The position numbers and the translations under genes are program-made. Source: JBMNNU01 sp050942695 (GTDB lineage Bacteria; Chloroflexota; UBA6077). Taken from it: DNA of 24,001 nt. The stretch's first letter is position 1. Every line of letters begins with the position of its first letter. Shown here piece after piece: positions 20,589 to 24,001 of the stretch. The DNA lies in contig JBMNNU010000011.1 of assembly GCA_050942695.1 (NCBI GenBank), forward strand, positions 1 to 24,001, given 5' to 3'. The notes under the pieces are model-generated. The model made no database searches and had not been told where the DNA came from. It saw only the letters and a program-made list of their open reading frames with translations.

Positions 20589-22033
20589 TCATCTCAGCCG
20601 GTACCACATGCCGAAGTCCAGGTCCGTCCGCCTGGAGTCGGCTTGCCCGGTCAGGGCGATCCCATCTATCTTGTTCGGCGTCGTGTACGCCCACTCGGAC
20701 CCCACCTCCAACAACAGGCTGTAGCTACCCTCTCCCAGTCCATTGAACGCGTACCGTCCATCCGATCCGGTCGTCGTGGAATCGTGACACTCCCCAGACT
20801 CAATCTTCACCCCACCGTTCGCGATAGGGAAGTCATCCCCGCCATACTCTCCATCTCCATCCCGATCATAGTACAGCAATCCGGAGATGACCGATTCAAA
20901 AGGGGTGAAGGAGAGGGTGTCGCCGTCCTCGCTCGGGCTAGGGAATGTGTACCGACCATCTGGTCCAGTCGTCGTGAAGCCTTGCCACCCCCCTAATTCA
21001 ACCTTCACCCTGGCGTTTGCTATCGGAGAGTCCTCTTCGCCGTACTCCCCGTTCCCGTCTCGGTCGTAGTACAATAGCCCCGAGATGGTTGATCCGACGG
21101 GGGCGGCAGAGCCGAGCAGGGTGTGTAGGCTGAAGTGGCTCATATCCGCTGTGACCGTGTTGGCCTGGGGGTCCACCCGGGAGGGGTACGGCACCCACTG
21201 CCCACCGTCGTAGTAGCCTATGCGGAAGGAGAGCTCATTCAGGCCCTCGGCCTCGGTGTCGCTGTAGCGAACGGTGACACTGATAGGTCGATCGAACTTG
21301 TGGAGGTTCACCCTTTCGTCCGAGGCATCGACCGCCCTCAGGTCGAAGGGGCAGCCGACGGACCGCCACCCGGAAGGGGAGTCTATCTCGGTTGCGCAGT
21401 GCTTCTCGTACCACAGCTTGACGAGACGGTCCACCGCCCCCCCGGGCATATCCACCGTCACCCTCCTGTCTCTGGAGGTCATAGATCCTCCAGCCGTCGG
21501 GTTGGCATACCCCTCTCCTGTGTTGGGATTCGGTGTGGGGGTAGGCCATGGGCGCCATGTTCCCTCCCCGCTCTCGCCCCCACCCGAACCCGAAACGGGT
21601 ATCGTGGTAGAGGTAGGCGTCGTGGCTGAAGGCGGAGCTATCGCCAGGCTGTGCTCGCCGCCCGCCTCGATGGCGCTCGCCCCGGCGAACCCGCTCATCT
21701 GGACCGGTGTTGAATGTGAGTTCCAGTCCGCGGTTCCGATCCCCAACTGGCCGCTACTGTTCTGCCCCCACGCCCAAACAGTACCGCCGGTCTTTAGCGC
21801 AAGGGTGTGGCCATGGCTGCCCGAGATGGCGCTTACCCCATTCAGCCCGCTCACCAGGACGGGAGTGTGGTGCTCGCTTGTGGTCCCGTCCCCAACTGGC
21901 CGTGATCGTTGTCTCCCCAAGCCCACAGGTTGTCTGGGGGAGCTGCGTCGGTGGCGTTCGGTAAGGCCCCTAACAGCAGCGCGACCGCCGCGGCCATCAA
22001 AGCTCCTGCTAGCACGATCTGTCGCGTATTCAT
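20589..22033 (-). pseudogene. Secreted RCC1 / SdrD-B-like surface protein, split by a one-base frameshift
   Basis: Two frames make one gene. Frame 1 (22033 to about 21890) encodes a signal peptide (MNTRQIVLAGALMAAAVALL, cut probably near TDA-AP) and the RCC1 start NLWAWGDNDHGQLG. Frame 2 continues with DGTTSEHHTPVLV and runs to 20589. Adding one C to the C4 run at 21890-21893 restores one product of about 481 residues. It holds two RCC1-type repeats (a full propeller has seven), a Thr/Pro/Gly-rich linker, a domain with DMPGGAV, then two SdrD-B-like repeats with calcium-type loops DRDGNGEYGEED and DRDGDGEYGGDD. ATG 22033 follows GAGGTGA. No sorting motif or transmembrane anchor is seen. It may be a true frameshift, phase variation at the C-run, or a sequencing error. 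Confidence 0.85.
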
Positions 22034-22145
22034 GACATCACCTCAAATTTGAGATATCCAGCAGAGGTAGGCCGCCCAGGCCCGCAGGGGGGATAAATAT
22101 GTGCGAGAAATCAGGTAACGAGGCCGATGCGCCTGTACATAGTTA

Positions 22146-22174
22146 ATGGTATCACCGCGGTAATCCCATGCCAA
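22146..22174 (-). promoter_or_regulatory. Promoter candidate for the surface-protein gene
   Basis: On the minus strand TTGGCA (22174-22169), 17 bp, TACCAT (22151-22146). The spacer contains a near-palindrome ATCACCGCGGTAAT (22151-22164), possibly an operator. Confidence 0.4.
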
Positions 22175-22313
22175 CCCTTTTACCCTATTCGGGTGCGCTC
22201 TAAGCTCCCAGAAAAGACGCTAATCTCGTCGCCTGGCCATAAAATAGGCCAAGCTGAGACGCTCTAGGACGCTAATGGCCGTTAACAAAATAACCGAACG
22301 CACATCATCTCTG

Positions 22314-22375
22314 GTGGCCGGTCTGATCCGACCGATCAGTCTGATCCGACCAATCCGTCGGATCAGACCGGCCAC
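22314..22375. repeat. 19-bp perfect inverted repeat with internal 18-bp tandem duplication
   Basis: The left arm GTGGCCGGTCTGATCCGAC (22314-22332) and the right arm GTCGGATCAGACCGGCCAC (22357-22375) match exactly. The loop repeats the arm: GTCTGATCCGACC starts at 22321 and again at 22339. The unit is therefore present three times, two direct and one inverted. Confidence 0.85.
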
Positions 22376-22448
22376 TACGTTAACCTGGATGCTATGTCGG
22401 CTTTAAATATCAACGGTCATAAGCGCCCTCATGGCATAGCCGGTCCTA

Positions 22449-22507
22449 GCCCGGTTTACCGGGCTTTAGCGTCTCAGACCGCCGCTTGAGCGGCGGGCGA
22501 CGGACAT
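22449..22507. repeat. Twin-hairpin dispersed repeat, copy B
   Basis: Hairpin 1 is GCCCGG/CCGGGC with loop TTTA (22449-22464); hairpin 2 is CCGCCGC/GCGGCGG with loop TTGA (22480-22497). The spacer AGCGTCTCAGA matches copy A at 4435-4504. Both stems are perfect here while copy A has mismatches. Confidence 0.75.
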
Positions 22508-22643
22508 TAAATCTAGCCCGGAAATGCAGGTCGAAAGCGGCGTTTTGCCCGGCTCGGTTCCGGAGATCAGGCGGTCGAGGGATGTTTTGAAAGGTGGTGG
22601 ATGACAGGCACAGGACGGTTGCCCAAGTGCGCTGCATGGGGAA

Positions 22644-24001
22644 TCAGTTGCTCAGCTTCAGCACCGCCATGAAGGCTTCCTGAGGGATGTCCACGTTGCC
22701 CACCCGCTTCATCCGTTTCTTACCCTCGGCCTGCTTCTCCAGCAGCTTCCGCTTGCGGGTGATGTCGCCGCCGTAGCACTTGGCAAGCACGTTCTTTCGC
22801 ATCGCGCTGATCGTCTCGCGAGCGATGATCTTGCTCCCGATGGCAGCCTGGATAGGCACCTCGAACATCTGGCGGGGTATCAGCTTCCGCAGCTTGGATA
22901 CCAGCTCCCGCCCCTGCGGGTATGCCTTGTCCGTGTGGCACATCATCGAAAGGGCATCCACCGGCTGGCCGTTGACCAGGATGTCCAGCTTCACAAGTTT
23001 GGACTCTCGGTAGCCCTCGTGGCTGTAGTCCAGGGATGCGTAGCCTTGGGTTCGCGATTTCAACTGGTCGTAGAACTCCACCAGCATCTCGGCAAAGGGC
23101 ATGTCGTAGACCACCATCACCCTCTGTTCATCCAGGTAGTCCATACGGAGGAAGTCGGCGCGCCGCCCCTGCATCATCTCCATTATTGTGCCGATGTACC
23201 GGCTGGGCATCAGGACGTTCACCCGCACCCATGGCTCCTCGATCCTCTCGATCTCTCCCGCTGGCGGCAGCTTGGACGGGCTGTCCACTGTTATCTCCTG
23301 CCCGTCAGTCGTGTAGACCCTATATTCCACGCTGGGAGATGTAACCAGTAGGTCGAGATTGTACTCCCTCTCCAGCCTCTCCTGGATGATCTCCATGTGG
23401 AGGGTGCCGAGGAAGCCGCATCGGAATCCGAAGCCTAGCGCTACGGAGTTCTCGGGCTCGTAGGTCAGGGAGGCGTCGTTCAGACGGAGCTTATCCAATG
23501 CATCCCTAAGGGCTCCGTAATCCTCACCCATCACCGGAAATAGCCCCGCGAACACCATAGGCTTTATTGGGCGATAGCCGGGCAGCGGCTGATCTGCCGG
23601 GTCGGCAGCCAGCGTGACGGTATCACCCACCTGCATCTCTCCCACACTCTTGAGGCCTGTGGCCACGTAGCCTACCTCGCCGGTGTCTAGCTTGCCCACG
23701 GCAGTCAAACGAGGGCGGAACACGCCAACTTCAAGACAATCCGCGTTCCTATCAGTGGCCATCATCTGGATCTTGTCGCCAGACGTCAACGCCCCATCCA
23801 CAACGCGCAGGTAGGCAATGACGCCTTTGTAAGGGTCGTAGTGGGAATCGAAGATCAACGCTCTCAGCGGCTGGTGCCTGTGCCCTCGCGGGGGTGGGAT
23901 GCGCTGGACGATCGCCTCCAGGATCTCGTCCACACCCGCGCCATCCTTGGCCGAAGCGTAGATGATATCGTCGGCTGGTAGTCCAACCACCTGCTCGATC
24001 T
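22644..24001 (-). CDS. lepA: Elongation factor 4 / LepA (5' end cut by window edge)
   Basis: LepA (EF4) is a ribosome-binding translational GTPase that can back-translocate tRNAs and affects initiation and ribosome assembly. The frame is open through the right window edge (upstream codons read IEQVVGLPADD), so the first ~150 residues with the G1-G4 motifs are outside. Visible are the end of the G domain (YASAKDGAGVDEILEAIV), domain II (PLRALIFDSHYDPYKGVIAY), the LepA-specific GFRCGFLGTLHMEIIQERLE, DYLDEQRVMVVYDMPFAE, and the diagnostic C-terminal domain with RKRKLLEKQAEGKKRMK and GNVDIPQEAFMAVLKLSN. The C-terminus is complete. EF-G and BipA lack this end. Confidence 0.97.
   Translation of the reverse strand, partial: IEQVVGLPADDIIYASAKDGAGVDEILEAIVQRIPPPRGHRHQPLRALIFDSHYDPYKGVIAYLRVVDGALTSGDKIQMMATDRNADCLEVGVFRPRLTAVGKLDTGEVGYVATGLKSVGEMQVGDTVTLAADPADQPLPGYRPIKPMVFAGLFPVMGEDYGALRDALDKLRLNDASLTYEPENSVALGFGFRCGFLGTLHMEIIQERLEREYNLDLLVTSPSVEYRVYTTDGQEITVDSPSKLPPAGEIERIEEPWVRVNVLMPSRYIGTIMEMMQGRRADFLRMDYLDEQRVMVVYDMPFAEMLVEFYDQLKSRTQGYASLDYSHEGYRESKLVKLDILVNGQPVDALSMMCHTDKAYPQGRELVSKLRKLIPRQMFEVPIQAAIGSKIIARETISAMRKNVLAKCYGGDITRKRKLLEKQAEGKKRMKRVGNVDIPQEAFMAVLKLSN

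Larger units (their letters stand above)
22034..22643. other. 610-bp intergenic region with structured repeats
   Basis: From right to left on the minus strand it runs from the lepA stop to the surface-protein start. It contains the twin-hairpin repeat copy B, a long inverted repeat, a small hairpin TGGCC/GGCCA (22234-22251), a promoter candidate for the surface-protein gene, and no convincing gene. Confidence 0.6.

Noticed and set aside
22446..22637. 63-codon minus-strand frame after lepA
   Set aside because: It covers the twin-hairpin repeat and has no family resemblance or start signal.

Overview
The window is an ordinary, gene-dense bacterial chromosome segment: moderately high GC, short gaps, Shine-Dalgarno-led genes, and no phage, transposase, CRISPR, rRNA or tRNA that I could find. 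The gene mix (a SAM-I riboswitch over a methionine-cycle operon, a small SWIM zinc-finger gene) and the abundance of 7-nt and 8-nt tandem repeats and CCCTACG-type hairpins fit an uncultured member of the Chloroflexota. That assignment is an inference from style, not from a database search. Both ends cut genes: mfd lacks its 5' end at the left and lepA lacks its 5' end at the right.

Left part (1-11.4 kb, all on +): mfd; apt; a promoter, a SAM-I riboswitch and an intrinsic terminator; then mtnA, mtnP, a PfkB-family kinase, ahcY and metK, followed by an SDR nucleotide-sugar dehydratase/reductase gene. The apt-mtnA-mtnP-kinase-ahcY-metK block forms one metabolic unit. MetK makes SAM. AhcY splits the methylation by-product SAH. 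MtnP splits the polyamine by-product MTA into adenine and MTR-1-P. Apt reclaims the adenine and MtnA isomerises the MTR-1-P. The kinase has an unassigned substrate; adenosine released by AhcY is one guess. No gene for the step after MtnA is in the window.

Middle (11.4-18.6 kb): a phosphohexomutase; a leader-like non-coding segment with a consensus promoter and a strong terminator in front of a small SWIM zinc-finger gene; on the minus strand an M50/CBS membrane protease and an Old Yellow Enzyme with a 4Fe-4S cysteine motif; a divergent Asp/Glu racemase gene sharing a control region with a near-perfect 24-bp palindrome; then rsgA.

Right part (18.6-24 kb, all on -): a YihY/BrkB membrane protein converging on rsgA across an island of stacked simple repeats; a NagD-like HAD phosphatase; a secreted RCC1/SdrD-B-like surface protein split by a one-base frameshift; a 610-bp gap with a long inverted repeat and a twin-hairpin repeat; and lepA.

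I see no defence island or other clearly new multi-gene system. The items most worth following are the candidate leader RNA near 13.1 kb, the orphan PfkB kinase in the riboswitch-controlled salvage operon, the in-frame heptad-repeat insertions in Mfd together with two genes whose stop codons lie inside simple repeats, and the palindromic operator candidate between the Old Yellow Enzyme and racemase genes.
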